NCBI GenBank assembly: GCA_002084765.1
Contig: NBMB01000019.1
Span: 9,526-73,525 of the forward strand
DNA: 64,000 bases
Source: Candidatus Cloacimonetes bacterium 4572_55
Lineage (GTDB): Bacteria; 4572-55
Direction of reading: 5' to 3'
The translations under genes and the position numbers were made by a program. Below are positions 1-8,543 of this stretch, one piece after another. Position 1 is the first letter of the stretch; the number at the start of each line of letters is the position of its first letter. Under the pieces are notes generated by a model. It made no database searches and was not told the DNA's origin. It saw nothing but the letters and a program-made list of their open reading frames with translations.

Positions 1-408
1 AGATCTTTCAGCGTGTTTGCTTGCCCCAGTCGATGTTTGATCTCATTATAAATGGACAGTGCCTGTTTATAATCATGCAAAGCCCCATCCAAATCATGGA
101 CGCGGAGCTTGAGATCGCCAAGTGCTTTCAGCGTGTGTGCTTGCCCCTGTCGATTTTTGATCTCATTATAAATGGACAGTGCCTGTTCATAATCATGCAA
201 AGCCCCATCCAAATCATGGACGCGGAGCTTGAGATCGCCAAACGCTCTCAGCGTGTGTGCTTGCCCCAGTCGATCTTTGATCTCATTATAAATGGACAAT
301 GCCTGTTCATAATCATGCAAAGCCCCATCTAAATTATGGACGCGGTGCTTGAGATCGCCAAGTGCTTTCAGCGTGTGTGCTTGCCCCAGTCGATCTTTGA
401 TCTCATTG
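1..408 (-). repeat. Tandem 120-bp repeats encoding TPR units
   Basis: Three full 120-bp units (1-120, 121-240, 241-360) and the beginning of a fourth (361-408). Units 1 and 2 differ at about 6 of 120 positions, units 2 and 3 at about 10. Each encodes one 40-residue TPR of the CHAT-STAND protein. Such high DNA identity points to recent duplication or conversion; the array may continue past the left edge. Confidence 0.9.
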
Positions 409-2384
409 CAATGATCCAACATGATATCAAGAAACCGCTGGTTATCCTCATGCCGGTCGAACATGTTCAGAATCATCGGGAAATGAGAGGCAAGGCTTTG
501 CAGGGGGGCGCGTTGGTTTTTTGGGTTTATGGTTTTCAGCCGGATGGGATCCATCGTCGCCCAGATATTTGCCTCTGTCAGAGCCAGTAACCTCCGTCCC
601 TGATCTGCTTTATCGCTGTAAACCATTTTGTGTATTTCCTCACAGACCTCGGCAAAGTGGTTTAAACAGCGGAGGTTGAAGTCGGGTCGGTCTGTGTCGC
701 TCAGCAGTTTTTGGGCATAAGCCGCCACAAAGGAGAAGGTCTCATATTTTTCCATACCGAGGCTTTTTGTCTTGTCCACCAGCGAGGCTCGGATCAGGCG
801 GTTCATCTGCTTTTGCCACTCTTTTCCCCATAAAATATCCAGATCATTGGGCATGGCTCCGGCAGGCAACAGACCCAGCAGACTAAAGAGTCGGATCGCT
901 TCCGGGTCTGCATTGCGCACAGCATGCACAGAGGTATCCAGCCCTTTGGCAAAGCTGTTGGTGGCGTCATGTTCCTCATCCTCCAGACCTTGCGCCTTCA
1001 GCTCGGTTAGCGGATCTTTGCTCAGGTCGTCGTTTAATTCGGCAAAAGTCTTGGTCTCCAACTGGGACGAGGCAAGAATAATCGCCCGCGGGTGTCCGCT
1101 CAATTGGGCAACAATCCGCTGGATTATATACGAAATATTCGGCTCTTTATTAATATCCAGCTTTGCCCCGGCTCTTTTTTCCAGCAGGTCGCACCCATCA
1201 AGAGCATCCAATTGGCGCACACGCTGAATCTGTTCCCTTACCCCGTCCATAGCTCCGCCAAATGCCTGGCGCGAGGTGGCAATAATTTTTAGCGTGGGCG
1301 CGCGCTGCAAAAGTGTCTTAATAAAGTTTCGGAATTTCACTTTGTTCTCATAGAACGGGTCTTCGCAATTGTCCAGAATCAGCAGCATTTCCTTTTTGCG
1401 CAGCTGCTTGAAAAATATCCGGTCGTCTTTCATCAGCTCCGTGTCTATGTCCAGCTCATAGCCAATTTCATAACGGGTATTTTCCGCGCTCACCACGCCT
1501 CGCAACTCAATAAACCAGACGCCATGTTCAAATACGTGTCGTTGCAAGAGATAATGCCCTGCGGCAACTGTCATCGTGGTCTTGCCAATGCCGGGTCCGC
1601 CGAGCACAGTGGTCAGCCTGCCCTGCAATGTATTTTGCACCAATTCCTGCATATCCAGATGGCGGTCGGTAAAATCATCGGCGCGAGGAGGAAGATAATG
1701 GTCCGCCAATGGATGGCTTACATCCTTCCAATTGCCATCGCGCAGGTTTTTAAACAGGGGCTGGTCATGGAGCTGGTTATCAGGATCATCAGAATCATCA
1801 GGTAGGAGCAGGAATTTATCGGCTTCCTTTGTTATGATCTGGGCTGTATCCGGGTCGCCCTTCAAACGGACTATGGCGTTATTAAAAGAGTCGCGCACTG
1901 TTCTGCCAATGAGCAGGTTATAATAAAAAGTCCGTGCAAATATCTGAGCCGCGTTGTCCAGCACGCCCACATCGCGCTTGATAGCCACGACATGCGGAAC
2001 CCCAGCCTTAACAAATTCCATGCCCGATTCCTGAGAATGACACGCGCTGACAAAAGCCAATTTTAACTCAGAGTGTTTCCCAGACTGGATAATCCGCTTC
2101 AGATTGTCGGTTTTCATGAGGTGGGCAATGCCCTTGCCGTCCTCGAATGCCAGAAAATTCTTGTTGCCATGCCCGGTATAGTGCAGAACTTGACAGCCAA
2201 TAGCAAGTTCATTCTGTAAATTATTTATATGCGCCGCGGCGTAACAAACGTCAATTTGCTTTCCTGCTTCTTGAAAGGCACTCTCCAAATTTTCTTTTTC
2301 GCCCTCAAAATTGAGGGTAGGCACCCGCTTTTTATCTTCCATAATCAACGGGTTTGAGAATAAAATCGATATACGATGTTCCAT
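1..2384 (-). CDS. CHAT protease-STAND NTPase-TPR protein (C-terminus beyond left edge)
   Basis: Reading from an ATG at 2384 the minus strand stays open to position 1 (794 codons, no stop), so the gene is cut by the window edge. Residues 1-190 form a CHAT (caspase-like) domain: catalytic His72 in HYTGHG and Cys115 in FVSACHS. A STAND/NB-ARC ATPase follows, with Walker A GGPGIGKTT at 262-270, Walker B LLILDNCED around 334-342 and a TSR motif at 370-372. From about residue 660 to the edge are 40-residue tetratricopeptide repeats of the type QAHTLKALGDL...ALSIYNEI. CHAT proteins of this layout are known as sensor-protease parts of prokaryotic conflict systems (TPR-CHAT of Craspase is a relative); the target here is unknown. 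It lies 61 bp downstream of the two-TM protein gene on the same strand, so they are probably cotranscribed. Domain calls are strong; the role in defence is inference. Confidence 0.9.
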   Translation of the reverse strand, partial: MEHRISILFSNPLIMEDKKRVPTLNFEGEKENLESAFQEAGKQIDVCYAAAHINNLQNELAIGCQVLHYTGHGNKNFLAFEDGKGIAHLMKTDNLKRIIQSGKHSELKLAFVSACHSQESGMEFVKAGVPHVVAIKRDVGVLDNAAQIFARTFYYNLLIGRTVRDSFNNAIVRLKGDPDTAQIITKEADKFLLLPDDSDDPDNQLHDQPLFKNLRDGNWKDVSHPLADHYLPPRADDFTDRHLDMQELVQNTLQGRLTTVLGGPGIGKTTMTVAAGHYLLQRHVFEHGVWFIELRGVVSAENTRYEIGYELDIDTELMKDDRIFFKQLRKKEMLLILDNCEDPFYENKVKFRNFIKTLLQRAPTLKIIATSRQAFGGAMDGVREQIQRVRQLDALDGCDLLEKRAGAKLDINKEPNISYIIQRIVAQLSGHPRAIILASSQLETKTFAELNDDLSKDPLTELKAQGLEDEEHDATNSFAKGLDTSVHAVRNADPEAIRLFSLLGLLPAGAMPNDLDILWGKEWQKQMNRLIRASLVDKTKSLGMEKYETFSFVAAYAQKLLSDTDRPDFNLRCLNHFAEVCEEIHKMVYSDKADQGRRLLALTEANIWATMDPIRLKTINPKNQRAPLQSLASHFPMILNMFDRHEDNQRFLDIMLDHCNEIKDRLGQAHTLKALGDLKHRVHNLDGALHDYEQALSIYNEIKDRLGQAHTLRAFGDLKLRVHDLDGALHDYEQALSIYNEIKNRQGQAHTLKALGDLKLRVHDLDGALHDYKQALSIYNEIKHRLGQANTLKD

Positions 2385-2445
2385 ATTGGTTCCTTTTGGT
2401 TTGAGAGGATCTATCCGTGATCTGCGTTATATATCCTATGATTCG

Positions 2446-3702
2446 TTATTTACGAGATAATCGTGACATAATCAGATAAATTACGCAAGCACTGAATATT
2501 ATAACACCCAATCTTTCCCAGGGATTTTTTAGCCAATGTTCGCTAAATGTCTGCCCGATTTCGAGCGCGACAAAGAGTCCGAGCAGGATTGTGGTTCGGC
2601 GTTCCCACCTTCCGGATCGGACTCTTGCCATGGCGTCAATGCCTTCCAGAACCCTGTTTGACTGAGTCTGGGTAATATGCATATATGCCAGATCAGACTC
2701 CACCTGCCCAGCTTGATGTTGATACTCTACAATCAGCAGATCATTCAGTCTCGCCTGTTGGGAGACAAGGCAGGGATCATTAAGCAAGCTCTTGATATTA
2801 TTGGTGTTGATCTGCATAGTTTTCAGCAACTCCTCCCCCTGACTCAGCTTTTCGGCAAACTGGGTCTGATAACAGGCGATTGTATCTGTCGCGTCTTCCA
2901 ATTTATTCAGCGCGTTTTTTTGGAGACTTTTGACCTCTCGCCGGCAATCTGTTTGGGGCCAGATTCTATTCAGCTGCTCATCCAGATCTTTTTCCACACC
3001 CTGGATTTCAGGATAGAGCGTTTCTTCCCATTTTTTCATCTGGTCTTTGTTTTTCGCCTGAGCCAAAAACAGAGATGGTAGTACGCTAAAGATCAGATTC
3101 TCGCCCAACTGTTTTGATTTTGCGTCCTCATAGCATAACATCAGCCAAATATCCTCTTGAGAACAGATTGCCAGATGGCCCCAATCCATTTCTAAGAGCT
3201 CAAAATCCTTTTTTTTGCCAGGCCAAGAGGTCAGCAGGTCATTGGCAATTTCTTTCGCAGTATCATACGGGGTATCATTGATCAACAAAGCCGAGATACA
3301 AGCCCTGCTCCCCAGCCATGAATGAGAAGAGAGTTCAGGACTCAGCTCGCATTCCTTGGATGTGATATCCGCGATCTTATTCGGCTCTACTATCGCCTTC
3401 CGCATACAGCCAGTCCTGATAAAGTATGTATCCAGCATCTGATAGAAACCCAAAGAGCCTTGCAGATCAGAATCCTTTAAATTCGTCCAGCCGTGAATAG
3501 CGAGCGGATGCCGCGTCTGACGATTGGATATTAGATCACGTGTTTTTTTCGTTTTTCCCAACCACTCCTCAGCCGGAAACCATATATCACAGATTGGTTT
3601 CCAGTGTTTTTCCTCTTTATGCTTTTCCGATTCTCGGCTGTGCGAGCGCAGAAAATAGCTCCAACGCCACAATGTCAGGTCTTTAATCTTTTTTTCAGCC
3701 AT
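2446..3702 (-). CDS. Coiled-coil protein with two C-terminal membrane helices, probable effector partner of the CHAT protein
   Basis: I do not recognise the family. About 418 residues. The N-terminal half (to about 230) is Trp-rich and probably globular; about 235-360 is charged and helical, probably coiled coil; the last 50 residues have two hydrophobic helices (about 370-386 and 399-413, numbered from this start) split by a short loop with Trp and Pro. The run RWERRTTILLGLFVALEIG resembles the C-terminal anchor of RMD1/DUF155 or CorA-like proteins, but that is only an impression. The ATG at 3702 has AAGGA nine bases upstream; an ATG at 3711 is also possible. Either start overlaps the end of the small upstream gene by 28-37 bp, which suggests translational coupling. 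With the CHAT protease downstream, a model is a membrane effector released or activated by cleavage. That role is inference. Confidence 0.7.
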   Translation of the reverse strand: MAEKKIKDLTLWRWSYFLRSHSRESEKHKEEKHWKPICDIWFPAEEWLGKTKKTRDLISNRQTRHPLAIHGWTNLKDSDLQGSLGFYQMLDTYFIRTGCMRKAIVEPNKIADITSKECELSPELSSHSWLGSRACISALLINDTPYDTAKEIANDLLTSWPGKKKDFELLEMDWGHLAICSQEDIWLMLCYEDAKSKQLGENLIFSVLPSLFLAQAKNKDQMKKWEETLYPEIQGVEKDLDEQLNRIWPQTDCRREVKSLQKNALNKLEDATDTIACYQTQFAEKLSQGEELLKTMQINTNNIKSLLNDPCLVSQQARLNDLLIVEYQHQAGQVESDLAYMHITQTQSNRVLEGIDAMARVRSGRWERRTTILLGLFVALEIGQTFSEHWLKNPWERLGVIIFSACVIYLIMSRLSRK

Positions 3703-4022
3703 TGGAGCCATCCTTTCTCTTTTTTCACAGTTTTGCGCATCTTTTCATTGATATCAGCTACCTGATTGGACACCGTTTCAATCGGAACACCCTCTTCCCC
3801 CTCGTCAATGTCAAACGATCTTGTCAGACCGAGATTCAACAGCTTATTGGTATAAGAATATTTCCGTAGAAGCTCATGGATATTGTTCTCCACATTGGGT
3901 TGGTTGTGGGCAATATTCAGGAAGCTGTGAACAAAGCTGTACCACTCGTCGCCCTTCAAATTAGAGCGAATATCTTCCAAGTTTTCTTCGATAATTCTCA
4001 GCATTGTTTTCATACGCATCAT
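3675..4022 (-). CDS. Small all-helical protein, first gene of the CHAT cluster
   Basis: 115 residues, no family recognised. ATG at 4022 with GAGGG six bases upstream. Predicted mainly alpha-helical, with a helix pair at about 5-60, an acidic linker (DIDEGEEG, about 70-78) and a basic C-terminal tail ending in WLQWLKKRLKT. There is no signal peptide or membrane segment. It overlaps the next gene and is presumably the promoter-proximal cistron of a three-gene operon with the two-TM protein and the CHAT-STAND-TPR protein. Small helical proteins and effector-associated adaptor domains are known beside CHAT and STAND genes, so an adaptor or inhibitor is plausible. It could also be a regulator; no DNA-binding motif is evident. 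Confidence 0.65.
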   Translation of the reverse strand: MMRMKTMLRIIEENLEDIRSNLKGDEWYSFVHSFLNIAHNQPNVENNIHELLRKYSYTNKLLNLGLTRSFDIDEGEEGVPIETVSNQVADINEKMRKTVKKEKGWLQWLKKRLKT

Positions 4023-4056
4023 ATTTCCCTCGCTTTTGGTTCGTGTCGCGCGTAAC

Positions 4057-4112
4057 TGCGGAGTTTGTCCGCAGATTAACGCAGATTAACGCAGATTAAT
4101 AGTTGATGAATA
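4057..4112. repeat. Intergenic CGCAGATTAA repeat, three half-units
   Basis: Three consecutive CGCAGATTA half-units, exactly 10 bp apart, occupy 4070-4099 and are preceded by GAGTTTGTC. Read on the minus strand this is the same family as the copies near 7200, 12340, 25330, 29060 and 45930 (TAATCTGCG with GGAC...ACTCC). It lies between the end of porX and the start of the CHAT cluster. Confidence 0.8.
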
Positions 4113-4152
4113 AACATCTTATGGTTGGAAATTCGTTACAATTCATTTCAAA

Positions 4153-5715
4153 TCAAGATCGAGAGGTTAGGGTGATAGCAGGAAGGATCATCTCTTCCAT
4201 CGAGACGCCGCCATGCTGAAAACTCCCTGCATAATGGCGTTGATACCGGTGAAAATTGGTGGGATAGACAAAGTAACAATCATTTGTAGCGATCAGATAA
4301 TTTTTATTCAGATAATCCGCGGGCAGACGGTACATTTCCGGTCGAGTGATTCGTATCGCCCATTTCTCGTCGCATTGCAGATTGACGCCATATTTATAGC
4401 GCAGATTCGACGACGTTTCTCTATCTCCGACCACCTTTGTGGATCGGTTGCACATCATGGCTCCATGATCGCTGGCAATCACGATCACAAAACCGGATTT
4501 CGCCAACCGTTGGAATAATTCCGGCAAGGCAGAGCGTTGGAACCAGGACTTCATCAGGTCTCGGAATCCGCTTTCATTTGGTGCTAAGTCTCGCAATATT
4601 GGCGATTCCGAGCGACCGTGCGTCAAAATATCCAGGAAATTGACCACCAACGCGACCAATTGTTGATTTTGACACGCGTCCAATTTTTTATGAAAATTGA
4701 GGCTATCCTCACGGGTATTCACCTTAAAGTATCGTGTCTTATTGGGGTCGGCAAATCCCAATCGGATCGCTTGAGCTTTCAACAATTTTCCCTCGAATCG
4801 GTTCCGGCTCGCTTCCTCAAATGGACGTTCCTTCCAATATTTTTTATGATGACGAGCGATCTGATCCGGAAACAGCCCGCTGAAAATGGCGTTACGGGAG
4901 TAGGGCGTGGCGGTCGGCAAAATGGAATAGTAAAAATCTTTTTGGATATGAAAATTCTGCGCGATCAAAGACTCGATCCCCATCCATTGATCCAGCCTCA
5001 TGCAGTCGATCAGGATAAAAAAGACCTTTTTATTCCGCTCCAGATGGGGACGCGCGATCCGCTGAAAAATATCGGGAGAAAGCATCGGAGGATGTATACC
5101 TCGCATCCATAACGGATACTTTTTTCGGATATAGGTGCAAAAAATCTGATTGCATTCCCGTTTCAGATCCAGATGCGTCTCCAGCAGTCCTTTTGCCGAG
5201 ATCGCTTCCAGCTCCAATTCCCATCGGATCAGCCGCTGAAAGAGTTCGATCCAATCCGAGTGATCCATGTCCCCCGCGGTCAACTGCTCAGAAATTTCGT
5301 TGAACTGCCTCACATATTCCGGCGAGAGCTGCTTTTCTCGGATATTGGAGCACTCCAGGAGCTGTTTGCAGATCGACAGAATTTGAATAGGATGCACGGG
5401 TTTGATCAGATACCCATCGATTTGTTTGCCGATAGCCTGTTCCATCAGGTCTTCGGTCTCGCTTTTTGTGACCATGACCACCGGCAAATAGCGATGAATT
5501 TTTTTGATCTCATTCAGAGTCGTCAAGCCGTCTTTTCCCGGCATCATCTCGTCAAGCAGGATCAGATCGTATGGATTTGCCTTTACAAGAGCGATCGCGT
5601 CATCGCCGTTTGTAGCGGTCGAGACCCGATATCCCTTGCGTTCCAGAAAAATGTGATGAGAGCGCAACATCTCGATCTCATCGTCTACCCAAAGGACATG
5701 ATACGCGTCGCTCAT
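4153..5715 (-). CDS. porX: PorX-like response regulator with PglZ phosphohydrolase domain
   Basis: 520 residues, close to the 518 of Porphyromonas PorX. Residues 5-125 form a receiver domain (DDE at 11-13, phospho-acceptor Asp55 in LILLDEMMPG, Lys in YLIKP). The C-terminal half is a PglZ/alkaline-phosphatase-superfamily domain: ILIDCMRLDQW carries the first metal-binding Asp, TATPYSRNAIFSG the active-site Thr, and ASDHGAM further Asp/His ligands. PorX controls type IX secretion in Bacteroidota and has nucleotide phosphodiesterase activity. I chose the ATG at 5715 over 5727 because it overlaps the stop of the LapA-like gene as ATGA and has GGAG seven bases upstream. The window also encodes a PorV-like barrel and two proteins with FlgD-like sorting tails, so a secretion role is consistent. 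No PorY kinase gene is nearby. Confidence 0.9.
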   Translation of the reverse strand: MSDAYHVLWVDDEIEMLRSHHIFLERKGYRVSTATNGDDAIALVKANPYDLILLDEMMPGKDGLTTLNEIKKIHRYLPVVMVTKSETEDLMEQAIGKQIDGYLIKPVHPIQILSICKQLLECSNIREKQLSPEYVRQFNEISEQLTAGDMDHSDWIELFQRLIRWELELEAISAKGLLETHLDLKRECNQIFCTYIRKKYPLWMRGIHPPMLSPDIFQRIARPHLERNKKVFFILIDCMRLDQWMGIESLIAQNFHIQKDFYYSILPTATPYSRNAIFSGLFPDQIARHHKKYWKERPFEEASRNRFEGKLLKAQAIRLGFADPNKTRYFKVNTREDSLNFHKKLDACQNQQLVALVVNFLDILTHGRSESPILRDLAPNESGFRDLMKSWFQRSALPELFQRLAKSGFVIVIASDHGAMMCNRSTKVVGDRETSSNLRYKYGVNLQCDEKWAIRITRPEMYRLPADYLNKNYLIATNDCYFVYPTNFHRYQRHYAGSFQHGGVSMEEMILPAITLTSRS

Positions 5716-6005
5716 GAGTCGCTCCATTCCGGCAGATTCGGTTTGTTATTCATAGATTCCGGCTGTTTTTTATCAATAAACCGCTTCTCACGATAAATCA
5801 AATAAATATGGCTCAGCCAACCCAGACCAAATCCCAAAATCAGCGTAAACAACAACTGGATGCTTAAGACGACTTCAACCTGCCAGAAAAAGATGTTTAT
5901 CCTGCTGCTTTTCCAATTCTGCATGACCAAAATAGTCGCTAACACGGTCACTATCAATAGAGTAGAGACCATCAACTTTTGCCGAAGATTTCGATTTTTC
6001 CACAT
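5712..6005 (-). CDS. LapA/DUF1049-like two-TM membrane protein
   Basis: 97 residues with two membrane helices, about 12-30 and 45-68. The motif LATILVMQNWKSS followed by a second helix with LGFGLGWL matches the LapA (DUF1049, YciS) pattern, a family linked to LPS assembly and cell-envelope scaffolding in Proteobacteria. The tail is short, charged and cytoplasmic. ATG at 6005 is preceded by GAGAGG at seven bases. It sits 117 bp after the potassium channel gene and overlaps porX by 4 bp, so it is translationally coupled to porX. Family call is fairly good; function here is unknown. Confidence 0.75.
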   Translation of the reverse strand: MWKNRNLRQKLMVSTLLIVTVLATILVMQNWKSSRINIFFWQVEVVLSIQLLFTLILGFGLGWLSHIYLIYREKRFIDKKQPESMNNKPNLPEWSDS

Positions 6006-6122
6006 AAGAAAACCTCTCGATTGGAGTAGCGCGAGCCTTATCCGTAGTTATGTTCATAAAATTAATGAGAATTATACAAAATAAAGCCCGATCTACAAAG
6101 TTTTTAAAATATACTCAACCTA

Positions 6123-7151
6123 TTAAAGTGCTTTTTTCACATAAGACTTAAGATTCGCGATCTGCGGCTCGGTTCCGAGCACAATCAGGACGTCGTACGC
6201 GTTCAGACGAGTCGTGGACAGGGGATTAAAGGTATATTTTCCGGTCACCCCCGACTTAATCGCGATCACCATGAGACCCGTTCGTCTGGGGATGCCGGCT
6301 TCGGATAGCTCCATGCCGACCAGCCGGGAATTTTTCAGCAGCTCGACCTCTTCCAACAAGAGCGACAAATCTTCTCGGTCTGTCGTGATCGTGTCCAAAA
6401 AAGAGACGATATTCGGCTTGATTATCACCGCAGCCATGCGCTCTCCGCTGATAATATTCGGCGATATGACGTGATGCGCGCCGGCTCTGCGCAGTTTTTT
6501 TACAGCGGACGGATCCACGGCGCGGGATACAATCTTGATACCCGGACTCAAGTCCTTCGCGGTGATCGTCACAAACAGATTGTCCGCGTCCGTTGCCAGG
6601 GTGGTGATAATGCCCTTAGCACTCTCGATTCCCGCGCGGTTAAGCGCGTCTTCATCCGTAGCGTCGCCCAGGACAAAATATTTGAAATCGACATATTTTT
6701 CAAATAGAGCCGCGATCTCTTCATCTCGCTGCTCCACGACAACGAATTTTATCTTACTGTGGCAAAAACGAGCGATGATCTGTTCGCCGACCGATCCCGC
6801 GCCGCATATCACATAATGATCTTTTAGCTTTTCAATCTTTTTCAACATACGTTTCCTTTGGAAAGTTCCGGACAGATTGATCTCCAAAAAATAGCTGGAG
6901 ATGACGCCGATCAACACAAAAATTGTCACAGTGCCGATCACAATCAAAAAAATGGTAAATAGCCTGCCCTCGTGAGATAGGGGGCTGACCTCCCCATATC
7001 CGACTGTGGAGAGGGTGATGATAGTCATATAAAAGGAGTCGATAAAACTCCATCCCTCAATCGCCATAAAACCGACAGAACCAATGATCAGAGTCAGCAG
7101 TGTGGCGATCGCTGAGATCGTTAAACCTTGATATGCATGAAAAAAGCGCAT
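6123..7151 (-). CDS. Two-TM potassium channel with RCK (TrkA-N/TrkA-C) domains
   Basis: 342 residues. TM1 about 10-30, pore helix with selectivity filter TVGYGE at 49-54, TM2 about 65-90. A Rossmann RCK-N domain begins at about 112 with GAGSVG at 117-122 (NAD/ligand-binding glycine motif) and an acidic residue at the end of beta-2 (VVEQRD). A TrkA-C/RCK-C domain covers about 250-342. This is the architecture of ligand-gated MthK/Kch-type channels of the inner membrane. I chose ATG at 7151 with AGGA eight bases upstream; a TTG at 7184 in frame is possible but has no clear ribosome site. It heads a same-strand group with the LapA-like and porX genes. Confidence 0.93.
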   Translation of the reverse strand: MRFFHAYQGLTISAIATLLTLIIGSVGFMAIEGWSFIDSFYMTIITLSTVGYGEVSPLSHEGRLFTIFLIVIGTVTIFVLIGVISSYFLEINLSGTFQRKRMLKKIEKLKDHYVICGAGSVGEQIIARFCHSKIKFVVVEQRDEEIAALFEKYVDFKYFVLGDATDEDALNRAGIESAKGIITTLATDADNLFVTITAKDLSPGIKIVSRAVDPSAVKKLRRAGAHHVISPNIISGERMAAVIIKPNIVSFLDTITTDREDLSLLLEEVELLKNSRLVGMELSEAGIPRRTGLMVIAIKSGVTGKYTFNPLSTTRLNAYDVLIVLGTEPQIANLKSYVKKAL

Positions 7152-7194
7152 AAAATATCCTAATTTGTGCTGAAATACCGACAAAACAGATATA

Positions 7195-7247
7195 ACTCTT
7201 TAATTATCAATTCTTAATCTGCGTAATCTGCGGACCCGACTCCCATA
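7195..7247. repeat. Intergenic TAATCTGCG repeat, long form
   Basis: Long version of the dispersed element: AACTCTTTAATTATCAATTC, then TTAATCTGCG, TAATCTGCGG and ACCCGACTCCCATA. The left arm (CTTTAATTATCAATT) recurs at 21298, at 29094 on the opposite strand, and with changes at 45908. It lies between the divergent potassium channel and heptose kinase genes. Confidence 0.8.
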
Positions 7248-7421
7248 TCAGAATCGGAAGATAGAGCGATCCCGTTAATTTGTCAAGTATGATTCTGTCA
7301 AGGTAACAATAAGCCGACAACTTTCCCATTCGGAACAGTTGCTGTTTATCAAATAGATGGGGTCATACGAAAAATCATGGGGTTTCATGTCAGATTTACT
7401 TTTTTGCCACACATTTTTTGC

Positions 7422-7450
7422 TTGAAAAATTTTGTTAGAAGTCCTATTAT
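7422..7450 (+). promoter_or_regulatory. Sigma-70-like promoter for the heptose operon
   Basis: TTGAAA at 7422-7427, a 17-base spacer, and TATTAT at 7445-7450. Transcription would start near 7457, giving a leader of about 70 bases before the ATG at 7526. The rest of the 7152-7525 gap holds only the repeat at 7195-7247. Confidence 0.6.
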
Positions 7451-7525
7451 CTAATTTGGCTTGAAACTGTCGGAGAATCCTTTAGAGCTGGTCTGAATCC
7501 GCCAAAAGAGAGACATAAGTATTTT

Positions 7526-8506
7526 ATGAAAGTAAATCGAGATAGATTCCGCGCTCTGTTTTCCGAGCGGAAAAAGAGACGCATCCTGGTCTTTGGCGAT
7601 ATTATTCTTGATCATTATATTTTTGGTCAGATTCGGAGGATATCGCCGGAAGCACCCGTGCCGATATTGGAAGTGACCGACGAAAAACTCGCGGCTGGAG
7701 GTAGCGCGAATGTTGCTCTGAATTTGTCCGAATTGGGTTTTAACGTCCAGTTGAGCGGGTTGATCGGGGAGGATGCGGATGGCGAATATTTGGATAATAT
7801 GCTGCGCAAGAAAGGCGTTGGCACAGAATTTATTCAGAAGGACAGAGAGCGTCCCACATCTAAAAAAAGTCGGATGATCGCTCAGCGTCAACAAGTGGTC
7901 CGGGTGGATCGCGAGGTTGTCAACCCGATCTCGTCTGATCTGGCTGGGCAATTCATGGATAGACTGACTCCTTTTGCGGATATGTTCGACGTTATTATTT
8001 TTCAAGATTACAATAAAGGCTTACTGACAAAAGAACTGATTTTATCCGCTTTGGCTCTGTTTAAGGACAAGATCGTCGCGGTGGACCCCAAGTATCATCA
8101 TTTTTTTGACTTCACCGGCGTGACGCTTTTTAAACCGAATGTGCGGGAATTGCGTCAGGCGTTTGGTATTATGTCTGGTGAGACGCCTTCTCTGGACGAT
8201 CTAAGTCGCCGGGCGTTGGAGATGCTACAATGCGAAAATATGCTCCTAACTCAGGGAGAAAAGGGTATGACTCTGTATGAAAAAAGGGGCGGTTCCGCGC
8301 ATATTCCGACAAGAGCAAAGGTGATCTATGATGTTTCTGGTGCTGGGGATACGGTCATTTCCGTTGTGGGAGGAGCGTTGGCTTGTGGAGCGTCCATGCA
8401 GGAAGCCGCGACTCTGGGAAATTATGCGGCTGGAGTGGTTGTAGCAAAATTGGGGGTTGCGCCGATTACGTATCAAGAGCTTTTCCACGCGCTTCCAAGT
8501 GACTGA
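7526..8506 (+). CDS. rfaE1: D-glycero-beta-D-manno-heptose-7-phosphate kinase (PfkB family)
   Basis: 326 residues, covering the kinase half of HldE. It phosphorylates heptose 7-phosphate at C1 in ADP-heptose synthesis for LPS cores. The PfkB fold is evident: an N-terminal lid region with SPEAPVPILEV and the glycine-rich GGSANVALNLSELG, and the C-terminal PfkB signature DVSGAGDTV near residue 270 with the catalytic Asp. The matching adenylyltransferase is the next gene, so the bifunctional E. coli protein is split here into two cistrons. Start ATG at 7526; the ribosome site is weak (AAAAGAGAG). A sigma-70-like promoter sits at 7422-7450. Confidence 0.93.
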   Translation: MKVNRDRFRALFSERKKRRILVFGDIILDHYIFGQIRRISPEAPVPILEVTDEKLAAGGSANVALNLSELGFNVQLSGLIGEDADGEYLDNMLRKKGVGTEFIQKDRERPTSKKSRMIAQRQQVVRVDREVVNPISSDLAGQFMDRLTPFADMFDVIIFQDYNKGLLTKELILSALALFKDKIVAVDPKYHHFFDFTGVTLFKPNVRELRQAFGIMSGETPSLDDLSRRALEMLQCENMLLTQGEKGMTLYEKRGGSAHIPTRAKVIYDVSGAGDTVISVVGGALACGASMQEAATLGNYAAGVVVAKLGVAPITYQELFHALPSD

Positions 8507-8543
8507 CAGGTTGAGGCATTATCAAAAAAATTTGGGAATTGTT

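Noticed and set aside
1-2400. Several plus-strand reading frames in the left region
   Set aside because: They are shadows of the CHAT-STAND-TPR gene on the minus strand, which is open over the whole length and has clear motifs.
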